A stretch of 64,000 nucleotides of DNA from Acidobacteriota bacterium (lineage in GTDB: Bacteria > Acidobacteriota > Terriglobia > Acidiferrales > UBA7541): assembly GCA_013289855.1 (NCBI GenBank), contig JABCZD010000001.1, forward strand, positions 310,001-374,000, given 5' to 3'. A program made the translations under genes and the position numbers. Shown here piece after piece: positions 9,901 to 17,905 of this stretch. The notes beneath the pieces were generated by a model. It was not told the DNA's origin, searched no databases, and saw only the letters and a list, made by a program, of their open reading frames with translations. Positions within the stretch are counted from its first letter, which is position 1, and each line of letters begins with the position of its first letter.

Positions 9901-10254
9901 GGTTACCGTCTCGCTTACGTTGCCAATTTGCATCTGCGCTTCGATGCGGGTCTTTTCACCGTTCCGCACCACCACGGTTTGCGTGAAGGTCTTAAAGCCA
10001 TCCTTTTCGATGGTAACTTGATAGCTTCCAATGTCCATTTGCGAAGACGTAAATTCGCCGGCGTCGTTCGCTAGCACGGTTCTAATCGTGCCGGTTGCTA
10101 TATTTTTTACGGTGATTTTAGCCTGAGGTATGCCAGCCCCGGCGGCATCCACCACGGTGCCTTGAATGTCCCCGGTGATATCCGCAAAAGTTGCGATCGC
10201 AAACAAGCAAGCGATGGCAACTGTAACTAGTAGTCTTACAGTGGACTTCCACAT
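7000..10254 (-). CDS. Oar-like TonB-dependent receptor with carboxypeptidase-regulatory domain
   Basis: 1084 residues. A signal peptide (about 1-24) is followed by a CarboxypepD_reg/Cna-B-like domain (about 28-110, with GTVVDAAGAGIPQAKITVKN), a plug-like region rich in NNITLDGV-type motifs (about 120-300), and a long beta-barrel ending in aromatic FQLSGRFIF, the typical outer-membrane C-terminus. This architecture is the hallmark outer-membrane family of Acidobacteria and is related to Myxococcus Oar. It probably imports or handles large substrates such as oligosaccharides or peptides, but the substrate cannot be read from sequence. The gene lies downstream of a Crp/Fnr regulator; two palindromes at 10458-10506 may control it, and a terminator follows it. 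Confidence 0.9.
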   Translation of the reverse strand: MWKSTVRLLVTVAIACLFAIATFADITGDIQGTVVDAAGAGIPQAKITVKNIATGTIRTVLANDAGEFTSSQMDIGSYQVTIEKDGFKTFTQTVVVRNGEKTRIEAQMQIGNVSETVTVESSALPTMDVSTAQVSDSLNAEEVLALPNQARDPVVFATLSPGTVPVSVNNPFLGAGSFNSNGSRGRSNNITLDGVTATDISVTGESGAAFVQDSVAEVKVITNNFDAEFGRNSGSQVQILTKSGSNSYHGEAYDYFQNSGLGDARGYFTPAGGPVAKVVQNQGGGNFGGPIIKDKTFFYGSGEVERTAGSGATVIANVLTPAQVAGITDPTSKALFNSNGAFTSPTGSLPESSANTLSGNIWEVRVDQILRGGKDTLFVKYGQAPSVQVSPSLTFIFSNLPGFGASVTSEPRDVTVGYTSVFTTNLVNSFHFGFGRSNPDFPINSPFPTGPEVFFGDGTSSFGTTIILPQGRTQNTFQYLDVVSWTKGKHTFKFGGEIDRYQAPSTFENNAFGSISYANIAAFQAGTPTSFTQILGSTDRHNFSLDAFGFVQDDYRVTRALTLNLGFRFETSGGVSEGANLLSNLDPNNHTPIGLLGVGALGGVDLGGTAFNRNYNPAPRLGFAWNPGNGKIVFRGGYGIAYDFIYLNPITNLRFAPPFTSAISVGANSFINGNTLANLIAGTAPIQQAALAGLGTFSPTVADFGGFDPVDQNLKNPRNQQWDFGVEYQLPHDLVLKVTYVGSHSDRLQVSEPINLVNPANIPAAPTSFADQTARQQQFINTSLSEVGGNGITPNGLNNLIDPRFDAVTQVQSTGTSTYNSLQVEGIRRFKNGLTFQANYTLAHTIDDISDALGVLINDSALPLDAAQPISFQRANSEFDIRNRFVLSYTYEIPFAKGFHGWKKYVLDGWSQSGIFTTQSGLPASILAAPVTLCNLPGGVPLASCPAADQVSINDLLLNGTNNGGNVTNTLVNGTATMLHPVPFSTAFAEPTSFPVSEPLLEQNGTSGRNQLRLAGFTDLDSEFSKTFHFTESKYFQLRWEAFNILNHPNFAGYINQFGSPQFNTYTSTANNARAFQLSGRFIF

Positions 10255-10457
10255 CGATTATTTCCCCTTTATGTGAATTCCTCGAAGAACGCACCAATAA
10301 ATAGCCGTTTCAGTCGGCCCGCTTGACGCAAGGTTCCGCATAACCAAGTGCCGCGACGCACTTAGCTTGCAAGCCATCCACGAACTTGCACGCACCAAAA
10401 CCAATGTCTGTTTTGAGGTTAGACGAGACTTACTTGAGGCCGGTTACTCAATTGAAA

Positions 10458-10506
10458 TGTAAAAATCATTACAAAAGTTCGGTGAGAGAATGTAAAACTT
10501 ATTACA
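10458..10506. promoter_or_regulatory. Two TGTAA-N6-TTACA palindromes 33 bp apart
   Basis: Site 1 is 10458-10473 and site 2 is 10491-10506; both read TGTAA, six bases, TTACA, and share flanking A-rich sequence. Centre spacing is 33 bp, about three helical turns, so dimers would sit on the same face of the DNA. The format is that of Crp/Fnr-family sites (Crp itself prefers TGTGA-N6-TCACA). They lie between the Crp/Fnr gene and the TonB-receptor gene, about 200-250 bp upstream of the latter. Binding by the neighbour is inference. Confidence 0.6.
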
Positions 10507-10533
10507 AAACTGTGACACGCTGCGCGCGAACTG

Positions 10534-11187
10534 TTATTCCTGTGTAGCGCGTTCGAGCCGTTCGCGCTGCAGGATTCTTATCGTACGTCGTTCGATCTTG
10601 ATAATGCCGGCCCGGCGTAATTCGCCCAGCGTGGCGGTGATGGATTCCCTATGGAGTCCAAGGCGGTCGGCCAGTTCTTTGTGGGTCATGCCAGCTACCA
10701 CGTCGTTGTCGGCGTGCTCTAACAGCAATGTTGCCAGCCGAGGAATCAGCCCCTTGCGGGCGAACATTTCCATTTTTCGCAGGATGTAGAGGTATCGTTC
10801 GCTGACCAGGTCCAGCAGCTTGTACGTCAGCTGGGGAGCGCATTCCAGCAACGCTTCGATACTGTCCCGCGAAATCATGCGCACGCGCGACGCCTCAACA
10901 GCTTCGGCCGAGGAATAATACTTTCCCCGCCCAAAACATCCCAGAACGCCGAATATAGCGGGTGGGGCGAGCACTCGGAGGGTTATTTTTCTATCGCCAA
11001 TCGTGCGGAATATGCGCACCGCGCCCTTTTCCAAAACGAACAGCACTCTGCCCGTTTCCTCCGGTTGAAAAAACAGATGCCCGGCGCTGCACTCCAATAC
11101 GTTGCTATCTTTTTCCAGCGTGTCCAGGCAGGAATCGGGCAGCTGCTTGAAGAGATCGATTTCCGAAAGGAAACTTACATCGAGCAT
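10534..11187 (-). CDS. Crp/Fnr-family transcription regulator
   Basis: 217 residues from ATG 11187, chosen over GTG 11208 because GGAAGA stands 7 nt upstream of the ATG. An N-terminal cyclic-nucleotide-binding fold (about 10-125, with GAVRIFR and APPAIFGVLGCFG) is joined by a long dimerisation helix to a C-terminal HTH_Crp domain (about 150-210; THKELADRLGLHRESITATL). There is no Fnr-type N-terminal cysteine cluster, so it is not an obvious Fe-S oxygen sensor; the ligand is unknown. Recognition helix HRESITATLGEL keeps the Arg-Glu pair typical of the family. The neighbouring palindromes at 10458-10506 are candidate targets. Confidence 0.88.
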   Translation of the reverse strand: MLDVSFLSEIDLFKQLPDSCLDTLEKDSNVLECSAGHLFFQPEETGRVLFVLEKGAVRIFRTIGDRKITLRVLAPPAIFGVLGCFGRGKYYSSAEAVEASRVRMISRDSIEALLECAPQLTYKLLDLVSERYLYILRKMEMFARKGLIPRLATLLLEHADNDVVAGMTHKELADRLGLHRESITATLGELRRAGIIKIERRTIRILQRERLERATQE

Positions 11188-11524
11188 AGGAATATCTTCC
11201 AGGCACACCCATATTTGCTGAGTTCGCGGCGTATTTATCCTTGGAAATGTTCAGGACAAACATCCCGCGTGAACTCACGCACTGCTGAGTTAGACGTAGC
11301 GCCCGAGAGTTACGCCCGCCGAACCACCGCACCAACAAAAAACATGCAACCCCGTTACCATATGGACGTTTGCCAGGCCGTTTTCGTTGCCTCGAATTGC
11401 GGCGCGCGTTGTTCTGCCCGATACCCGTTGACGTTACAATTCCGATACAACTCTTTACGACTTTTTGTTCCGACCTATCCCCGCGCGCTCGAAAACGCAA
11501 ATCCTCCGGTGCTATACTCCGGCC
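11188..11524. other. Divergent intergenic region, crp-like / trmO
   Basis: No gene is visible. The region must hold the promoters of both divergent genes. On the trmO side a TATACT hexamer at 11513-11518 sits 6 nt before the ATG, which would give a nearly leaderless transcript; no good -35 was found. Confidence 0.4.
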
Positions 11525-12049
11525 ATGGCGGACCAGCAAGGACACGCGCAGCCACCCTCCGACGTACAAAATCACCAGGCATTTTCCTTTCGCCCCATTG
11601 GCATCGTCCGCTCGCCGATAAAATCTCCGCTGGACGATTGCTGGGCCAACGTCGTCTCGTGCATCGAGCTGGACCCGGAAGCCTTCACCCCGGAATGCAC
11701 GCAAGGATTAAGTGAATTCTCGCATCTCGAAATCGTGTTTCTCTTCCACCTGGTCAACCCGGACTCCATTCATTGCGGCTCACGCCATCCCAGAGGCAAC
11801 GCCGACTGGCCAAAAGTAGGGATCTTTGCACAACGCGCCAAAGATCGCCCCAATCGCCTGGGAATAAGCCTCTGCAAGATTGAAAGCGTAAGCGGCCTGC
11901 AGATTGAAGTCCGCGAACTTGACGCAATCGACGGAACGCCGGTTGTGGACATCAAGCCGTACATGGAAGAATTTGCACCACGCGAAGAAATCAGGCAGCC
12001 CAACTGGTCCAGGCAGCTAATGGCCGGCTATTTCAAGCCGCAACGGTAA
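11525..12049 (+). CDS. trmO: tRNA t6A37 N6-methyltransferase TrmO
   Basis: 174 residues. The TsaA/UPF0066 beta-barrel methyltransferase family is recognisable from FRPIGIVRSPIKSP at the start, LSEFSHLEIVFLFH, then RHPRGN and a later PNRLGISLCKIESV and DGTPVVDIKPY. The family methylates N6-threonylcarbamoyladenosine at position 37 of tRNA using SAM. ATG 11525 is chosen because the conserved domain begins about 20 residues later and the frame upstream is not conserved-looking. No Shine-Dalgarno precedes it and a TATACT lies 6 nt upstream, so the mRNA may be leaderless. It is slightly short, lacking the C-terminal extension seen in E. coli. Confidence 0.85.
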   Translation: MADQQGHAQPPSDVQNHQAFSFRPIGIVRSPIKSPLDDCWANVVSCIELDPEAFTPECTQGLSEFSHLEIVFLFHLVNPDSIHCGSRHPRGNADWPKVGIFAQRAKDRPNRLGISLCKIESVSGLQIEVRELDAIDGTPVVDIKPYMEEFAPREEIRQPNWSRQLMAGYFKPQR

Positions 12050-12067
12050 AAACGGGCGCTTAAGCAG

Positions 12068-13201
12068 CTAAGCGAGTGCAACATAACGGTCCGCGACATT
12101 TTTTCCCACATCGATCAGCGGTTTTTCCACGAGGTGATAGAAGAAGACAGGGAGCGCCACTGCGAGCGCGAGGAAGACAGCGATTTTTTGCGACTCAGGC
12201 AAATGTCCGAGACGTTCGAAAGCAAACCAGATGGAGAAAAAGTGCGTCAAGTAGATGCCATACGAGTATTTCGCTATCCAATGAGATAGCGCGACGAGCC
12301 ATCGCGAGGAGATGGGAGAGAACATCGGCAACGCGACACCCAGGAAAAGGCAGGTCGCCCATTTCTTAGTCCAATGTTCACCGGTCCCCCCGACCAGAAA
12401 AAGTCCGGCCAGTATGACAACGACGGGCGGCCACAGAAAACTAGGCAAGCGGGGACGCACCGATCGCTGGAGCTGGTAGGCGATCACGCCTGGCAAGAAG
12501 CAGGGGACAAAAAGGACGAGGTTGGGATTGGGCTGGTAGCGCAAGACCGTTAAAGCAACGCCGATCGACAGCGCCCATACCAGAACAACACGCCAGATGG
12601 AACGGCTGGGGATTAGCAGAAGGAATAGCCACGGCAAAAATAAATACATCTGCAGTTCGTACGGCAGGCTCCACATCGGGCCAAGCAGCGGAACGCGATG
12701 CGTGAGGTTTTGCACCAAGAACAGATTGGCGATGATGTCTCCACCGTCGGGCCGGACACCAAAAAAATGCCCAGGCTCGACAGACGCTTGCGGCAGGTGA
12801 AACGCGACGATCAGAACGACGATGGTGATGCTTAGCGGATAGATGCGAAACAGCCGGCGAATCATGAACTCCACGAAGAAAATTCTTTTGCTCCCACGCT
12901 TGTCTGCGGAAGCGGTAAAGAAGCTCTTCCACTGCCTTTCTAGCGAGAGCATCAAGACCAGGCAGGTGTGGACGAAGAACAGCAGGACCCCCAAAGCACC
13001 CATCAGAAGCAAATTCAGCGGGCCGAGAGCCAGCAGGCCGTGAAAACAAGTAAGGTGCCCAAACAGCACCAGGAGCACAGCAAATGCGCGCAGAAAATCC
13101 AGATTCGAGTTTTCCTGGCCAGCCTGAACCGCCGTCGGCGGAACGGAAGGAACGCTAGCGGGAAGCATTAGCGCCGGGAGAGTGTAGGTCGGCTGATTCA
13201 T
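12068..13201 (-). CDS. Acyltransferase 3 family membrane protein (OafA/YrhL-like)
   Basis: 377 residues with about ten membrane segments. The first segment contains LDFLRAFAVLLVLFGHL, the family signature with its active-site His, followed by the cytoplasmic Arg-rich RRLFRIYPL. The family transfers acetyl or other acyl groups to sugars of lipopolysaccharide, exopolysaccharide or peptidoglycan from the inner membrane. Its start overlaps the end of the TMTC-like gene by 47 nt, so it is the last gene of the glycan cluster transcribed on this strand. The acceptor is unknown. Confidence 0.88.
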   Translation of the reverse strand: MNQPTYTLPALMLPASVPSVPPTAVQAGQENSNLDFLRAFAVLLVLFGHLTCFHGLLALGPLNLLLMGALGVLLFFVHTCLVLMLSLERQWKSFFTASADKRGSKRIFFVEFMIRRLFRIYPLSITIVVLIVAFHLPQASVEPGHFFGVRPDGGDIIANLFLVQNLTHRVPLLGPMWSLPYELQMYLFLPWLFLLLIPSRSIWRVVLVWALSIGVALTVLRYQPNPNLVLFVPCFLPGVIAYQLQRSVRPRLPSFLWPPVVVILAGLFLVGGTGEHWTKKWATCLFLGVALPMFSPISSRWLVALSHWIAKYSYGIYLTHFFSIWFAFERLGHLPESQKIAVFLALAVALPVFFYHLVEKPLIDVGKNVADRYVALA

Positions 13202-15119
13202 TCAGTGTGTGACGGCCTGCGATGGCCTCCGCATTCGTCGGCTCCATGAGCAAGCAGGCTGCAAACTCCTTTTGCGCCTCGGCGCGCTGCCCCTTCGCGA
13301 GATAGATGCGGGCCAGAGAAAGGTGCGCGCGAGGATCGAAAGGCTCGAACGTTAGTGCCTGACGCCAGGCGTTCTCGGCCTTGTCTGGCGCATTCTCGCG
13401 GTCGTAAATCTCTCCAAGTCCCCGCCAGGCTTCGAAATCGGGCGTGGCTTCCACCAAGGCCAGAAATTGCTCTTCCGCCTCCGGCAAGCGGCCCGCATTC
13501 AAATAGATCTGCCCCAGACCCTTTCGTGCGTCGGCATTTATGGGATAAAGATCAATGGCGCGCTGGAATTCAGTTACGGCGTCGGCATTTTTGCCCTGGG
13601 CGAGATAAACGCGAGCGAGATAAGAGTGCGGTGCGGAGAAACGAGGCTTGAGCTCCATCGCGCGCTGCAGATAGGCGATCGATTCGTCGTATCGCTGCTG
13701 TTCCAACCTGGCCATGCCCAGGTTGGCGAGAACCTCCACCGTGTCGGGCTTGTAACCTAAAGCGAGCTGCCAATTACGTTCCGCCTCGTCGCGATTCCCG
13801 GCGGCCCACTCCATCTTTCCAAGGTCGGATAGCATATTGGGCGAGTCCGGCCTGCTCTTAAGGCTGGCGACGATGAGGGCTTGGTCGCTTCGCCAATCGC
13901 GATTGCGCGTTACGATTTCAGCGGAAGCTGCGACAGCGATAAGCGTGCAGCCGGCTACGAGACCCCACTTTAGTATGTTCGCGCGCGGGACGGCTCGGTG
14001 GCAGCACCATAAAATGCCACCAGCCAGTAGCCAAGAGAAAGCCACGGAAGGCAAGTACAGGTAGCGATCCGCAAAGACGTTCGCCGCCATCCAGCGAGCA
14101 TTTAGGGCCGGGGCAATCGTGAGCCCCATCCAAAATAACGCGAAAGCGTAGAGCCTGGCGTGCTTCCAGAACAGAACAAACAGGACGCTAACAGCGGCGA
14201 CGACCGCGGTTCCGAATAGTACGTGCGGATCGGCTAACGACACGCTCTTTTGGAAAGGGCAAAAGGCGACGAGCGGCACGGGCCAAATCAGTGTTTGTGC
14301 ATACTGGCCAATCAAAGCCAGTGCGCTGAAGAGCGCTTCACGCGAGTTAATATCCGGATGCATGGGAGGCGGAGCCAGCACCCCAACGGCGTTTGCGCGC
14401 ACCGCCAGGTAGATGGCATGAGTGACCCAAATTCCGCCGTAACGGGATAGTTTTTGCGTCCAGCTGGTTGTAAGGCGCTCGGAGCGGAAGAAGTGCTCAT
14501 AGACGGTCACAAGCACGGGAAACGTCATGGCCGTTTCTTTGGAAAACAACGCGAGGGCGAAGCTCGCGATCATTCCGGCGCGAACCCAAATGAGATGCGT
14601 GCGGTCCCAGCCTTGCCGCAAATAAAGCCAAAACGCCAACAGGTAAAAGACCGAGAATGCGGGATCGGACACTCCATCGATCCATGCGACGGGTTCGGTA
14701 TGAACGGGATGCAGGGCGAAAGCGGCGGCGGCGATCAGCGCCAGCCATTCATTAGAAAAAAGCTCCGAGGTAACAACGAAGATAAGCATCACCACGGCGC
14801 AATTCAGGAAGATATTGATGAGGTGAAATCCGTAGGGAGAGAGGCCGAAAAGCTTGTAGCAAAGCAAAAAGCTAACATTTATCAGCGGACGATATGCGCT
14901 GGACCACGCTTGCTTTCCTTGTTGAGATGCGATCGAGCTGCCGAAAATCTTTCCGAGGTTAGCGAAGCTGTGGACGTTGGGATTGTGCTCAATTTGCGTA
15001 TGGTCGTCGTAGACAAACCCGTTCAGAGCGGCATTGGCGTACAGCACGAAACTAAGCAGCAGCAGGCCGCCGAGCAGTAACTGGCGCTTTTGCAACGGGA
15101 TTGTGACTCTCGTATCCAT
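13155..15119 (-). CDS. TMTC-like GT-C membrane protein with C-terminal TPRs
   Basis: 654 residues. The N-terminal 400 residues hold about ten membrane segments with GFVYDDHTQIEHNP near residue 35; the DD pair matches the acidic motif in the first extracytoplasmic loop of GT-C mannosyltransferases. ALHPVHTEPVAWIDG follows. Residues about 420-640 are five to six TPRs (for example YDESIAYLQRAMELKPRFS). The layout equals that of the eukaryotic TMTC protein O-mannosyltransferases and of many bacterial homologues. Likely role: transfer of a lipid-linked sugar to protein or glycan at the membrane. It overlaps the acyltransferase gene and follows two methyltransferases and a GT2 enzyme. Confidence 0.82.
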   Translation of the reverse strand: MDTRVTIPLQKRQLLLGGLLLLSFVLYANAALNGFVYDDHTQIEHNPNVHSFANLGKIFGSSIASQQGKQAWSSAYRPLINVSFLLCYKLFGLSPYGFHLINIFLNCAVVMLIFVVTSELFSNEWLALIAAAAFALHPVHTEPVAWIDGVSDPAFSVFYLLAFWLYLRQGWDRTHLIWVRAGMIASFALALFSKETAMTFPVLVTVYEHFFRSERLTTSWTQKLSRYGGIWVTHAIYLAVRANAVGVLAPPPMHPDINSREALFSALALIGQYAQTLIWPVPLVAFCPFQKSVSLADPHVLFGTAVVAAVSVLFVLFWKHARLYAFALFWMGLTIAPALNARWMAANVFADRYLYLPSVAFSWLLAGGILWCCHRAVPRANILKWGLVAGCTLIAVAASAEIVTRNRDWRSDQALIVASLKSRPDSPNMLSDLGKMEWAAGNRDEAERNWQLALGYKPDTVEVLANLGMARLEQQRYDESIAYLQRAMELKPRFSAPHSYLARVYLAQGKNADAVTEFQRAIDLYPINADARKGLGQIYLNAGRLPEAEEQFLALVEATPDFEAWRGLGEIYDRENAPDKAENAWRQALTFEPFDPRAHLSLARIYLAKGQRAEAQKEFAACLLMEPTNAEAIAGRHTLNESADLHSPGANASR

Positions 15120-15243
15120 CTAGAACTCGCTGATTTCGGTTGATTCTTGATATTGCGGGGCGGAATCTAATCGGTCAATGCAACTGAAGTTTGCGAATGT
15201 CCGTTGCGACAACGGTAATCGATTGGCATACGAAAGCTTACGA

Positions 15244-16104
15244 TTAGGTCCCCGCCTGAAATACACCCATCAGCGAGGTTCCCAGCCAATGCTGTGGCAG
15301 GTGTTCCATGGACGACACCATTCCCATCATTTTGTTCACGGTGTGCGACCGCGAATCGAATCCTGCGCTGATAATTTGCTGCTGATCGGTCTTTCCCAGT
15401 AGCCACAGTTTCCGTAACGCCAAAACCGGCACCAGTGGCAAGCCCCAATAACTCCATTCGTGTGCTTTCAGACCGTTACGCTCCATCGCGTCTTGGAGCG
15501 TTTCGAACGAATAGCGCCGCACGTGCCCCGCAGCCCGGTCGTAACCGGAAAACGCCCACTGCCCCGCTGGCACGTTTATCACTACTTTTCCGCCAGGGGC
15601 CAGATGGTAAAGCAAAGCGTCGAGGAAGGCATCCTCATCCGCTATGTGCTCCAGAACATCGAACAGGAAAATCACGTTAAATCGTCCGCGCAGCGCGGCA
15701 TCGCGCTGAAAAATGTCGTAGCAACACACCCTGCTGCGCCGGCTCACGTTTCGCTGTAAAGCGAAATCATTCAAATCGAATCCCGTCACACTCAGGTTGT
15801 AAGCGTCTTCGATCTGCCGCTGCAATAGTCCATGGCCGCAACCGATTTCCGCCAGTTCCCCACCGCCGGCCAGCCACCCGCCGGACAATCCGCGCAATAT
15901 TTCAAATCGTCGTCGCACCCAGAAATGTTCTGTAGATGCAATCTCAAACCACTGATCCGCCATGCTAACTTTCGCAGCGGGCGACAGATATTCGATGAGA
16001 TGATCGTGTGAAGTATCGAAGCGAGACTCGATGGAGGACATTTGCGCGATTTCGTTCATCGGCGTGGTTGACAGGTGCTGTTCATGAGCGTCGCGATTCG
16101 CCAC
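15244..16104 (-). CDS. Class I SAM-dependent methyltransferase
   Basis: Up to 286 residues. Motif I is LAEIGCGHGLLQRQIE, followed by the acidic GFDLNDFAL and by FLFDVLEHIADEDAFLDAL and LAPGGKVVINVPA, a standard Methyltransf_11/12 Rossmann domain. The C-terminal part is extended and ends near a hydrophobic segment (LPLVPVLALRKL), suggesting membrane association. GTG 16104 overlaps the GT2 gene by 23 nt; ATG 16059 is an alternative start and neither has a good ribosome-binding site. The context suggests a role on a sugar or lipid-linked intermediate. Confidence 0.8.
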   Translation of the reverse strand: MANRDAHEQHLSTTPMNEIAQMSSIESRFDTSHDHLIEYLSPAAKVSMADQWFEIASTEHFWVRRRFEILRGLSGGWLAGGGELAEIGCGHGLLQRQIEDAYNLSVTGFDLNDFALQRNVSRRSRVCCYDIFQRDAALRGRFNVIFLFDVLEHIADEDAFLDALLYHLAPGGKVVINVPAGQWAFSGYDRAAGHVRRYSFETLQDAMERNGLKAHEWSYWGLPLVPVLALRKLWLLGKTDQQQIISAGFDSRSHTVNKMMGMVSSMEHLPQHWLGTSLMGVFQAGT

Positions 16105-17107
16105 GCCGTGCCAAGGCTTCTTCTTCTCCGCGAAGGGCCCATGCGCGCGTGGAAAGATTCAGCGGATGATCCTTGCTACGAATGATTTGGCTGACGATGT
16201 ACAACGGCCGCCCTTTCGACTCTTCGTAAATGCGGCCTACGTACTCGCCAATCACTCCGAGAAAAAACAGCAGCACGCCCGAGAGAAAGGTGATCAATAA
16301 AAGCAGCGCCGTAAAACCCTGTGGCGACTGGTGCATGACCACCTTGGCGATTACCGCGTACAATCCAAATAGCGTGGAAATCGCGATCGCCGCGAATCCC
16401 AGCAAAGCCGCTGCGCGAATCGGCACAATCGAAAACGCAAACAAACCATCCGCCGCCAGCTTTAGGAGACGCAAAAAACCATATTTACTTTTTCCAGAGT
16501 GGCGTTCCGAACGCTCCACGACCATTCCGGTTTGCCGGTAGCCGACCCAACTACGCATTCCGCGCAAATAGCGGTGATGCTCCGGCATGCGGCGCAGTTC
16601 ATCCACCACGCGCCGCGACATTATTCCAAAATCACCGGAATCCAGCGGCATGCGAATATCCGAAAGCGTCGCCATCAGCCGGTAAAAGACAAAATAACAA
16701 CCGCGCAGCAGCAGGGATTCTTTCCGCCCTGTGCGCCGCGCGTAAACCACGTCGTAGCCTTCATTAAATTTCGCCACGAGCTGCGGAATCACTTCTGGCG
16801 CATCTTGCAAATCTCCGTCCATCACCACCACGGCGTCGCCGGTGACGTGATCCAAAGCCGCGCTGAGTGCCGCCTGATGCCCGAAATTTCGCGACAGCTC
16901 CACCAGGACGATTCGCGCGTCCGCCATGCCGGCTTCTTCCACCATCACCGCGGAACGATCGCTGCTTCCGTCATCCACAAAGAGCAGCTCATGCGGGCCG
17001 CCTTCCAGGGCGTCCAGCATCGCCAGCGTCCGGCGCAGCAACTCCGGCAGCACACTTTGTTCGTTGTGCAGCGGGATGGCCACGGAAAGTCGAAAGCCGG
17101 CGCTCAT
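16082..17107 (-). CDS. GT2 glycosyltransferase, DPM1/ArnC-like
   Basis: 341 residues from ATG 17107, which overlaps the upstream stop as ATGA. LSVAIPLHNEQSVLPELL opens a GT-A fold; VDDGSS and VMDGDLQDAPEVIP are the nucleotide-sugar and metal-binding motifs of dolichyl/undecaprenyl-phosphate sugar transferases. Two membrane segments (about 225-250 and 262-290) end in FFLGVIGEYVGRIYEE, typical of the ArnC/GtrB group. Likely reaction: transfer of a sugar from a nucleotide donor to a polyprenyl phosphate on the inner face of the membrane, feeding the GT-C enzyme of the same cluster. Confidence 0.9.
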   Translation of the reverse strand: MSAGFRLSVAIPLHNEQSVLPELLRRTLAMLDALEGGPHELLFVDDGSSDRSAVMVEEAGMADARIVLVELSRNFGHQAALSAALDHVTGDAVVVMDGDLQDAPEVIPQLVAKFNEGYDVVYARRTGRKESLLLRGCYFVFYRLMATLSDIRMPLDSGDFGIMSRRVVDELRRMPEHHRYLRGMRSWVGYRQTGMVVERSERHSGKSKYGFLRLLKLAADGLFAFSIVPIRAAALLGFAAIAISTLFGLYAVIAKVVMHQSPQGFTALLLLITFLSGVLLFFLGVIGEYVGRIYEESKGRPLYIVSQIIRSKDHPLNLSTRAWALRGEEEALARRGESRRS

Positions 17108-17706
17108 CGTTTTACCCGCGCTTTGCAATAGACCATATTCCAGAAAGTCGTGCCCAATACGCGCATGGGGTAAGGCTCGAAAACAGCGATCTCCAGATGG
17201 GTTTCAAAAATTCGCTGCCATTCAGCGATCGGACGCACAAACTTACCGCGGTCCGCCCGCGCCATGAATTGCGCGAACGAGCGGTCCCCGGGCATCACCA
17301 ACTCCAGCATGTGAACATATCCGTCGGTGCTCAACCAAGCCGATAGTCGCTGCAAAATCCGGGCGTTGTCCGCCGTATCCAGGTGATGCAAAAAACTGTT
17401 TACCAAAATAAAATCGTATCCGCTGGCAGGCGTTTCTTCGTAGAGACTTACATCCGCCACCACAAACGGGCGTTTGTATTTCGCCCTAGCGTGCGCAATA
17501 TATTTCGGATTGATGTCCACGCCTAGATATTCGGCCTGCTCGAACAAGGAAGTATTTGTTCCGGGGCCGCAACCTACATCCAATACTCTTCGCGCTCGCG
17601 CAATATTGTTATGCGCGAGCAAGGGCGCCAACTTGGCGGTAACAAACGGGGCTTGCCACAAGCTGTAGACCGCGGTCTGCTCGAGCAAATAATTCAGGAC
17701 ATTCAT
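17104..17706 (-). CDS. Class I SAM-dependent methyltransferase
   Basis: 200 residues from ATG 17706 (MNVLNYLLEQTAVYSLWQ), preferred to GTG 17775 because the family-like sequence begins here. RRVLDVGCGPGTN is motif I, LGVDINPKYI the acidic motif, and FILVNSFLHHLDTADN the post-II region. It is coupled to the GT2 gene by an ATGA overlap and is the first gene of the glycan cluster on this strand. The substrate is unknown; the context points to a sugar- or lipid-related acceptor. Confidence 0.82.
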   Translation of the reverse strand: MNVLNYLLEQTAVYSLWQAPFVTAKLAPLLAHNNIARARRVLDVGCGPGTNTSLFEQAEYLGVDINPKYIAHARAKYKRPFVVADVSLYEETPASGYDFILVNSFLHHLDTADNARILQRLSAWLSTDGYVHMLELVMPGDRSFAQFMARADRGKFVRPIAEWQRIFETHLEIAVFEPYPMRVLGTTFWNMVYCKARVKR

Positions 17707-17905
17707 AGTCGCCAATCGCCGCGCACAAACACACCAAGCAACCGTTCGTGGCGGATAGCGTATCAATTCCACCACTTTAACTGGGGTAAGAGAAGCGGTA
17801 GTGTCTAATGCTGTGCCCTACCGTGAATCGAGGCACATCCGTTACGGGCGACATGCCGTTTATTTTGGGGCGCGGGGACCGGTCTTTGCTCGGCCGTTCG
17901 GTCCG

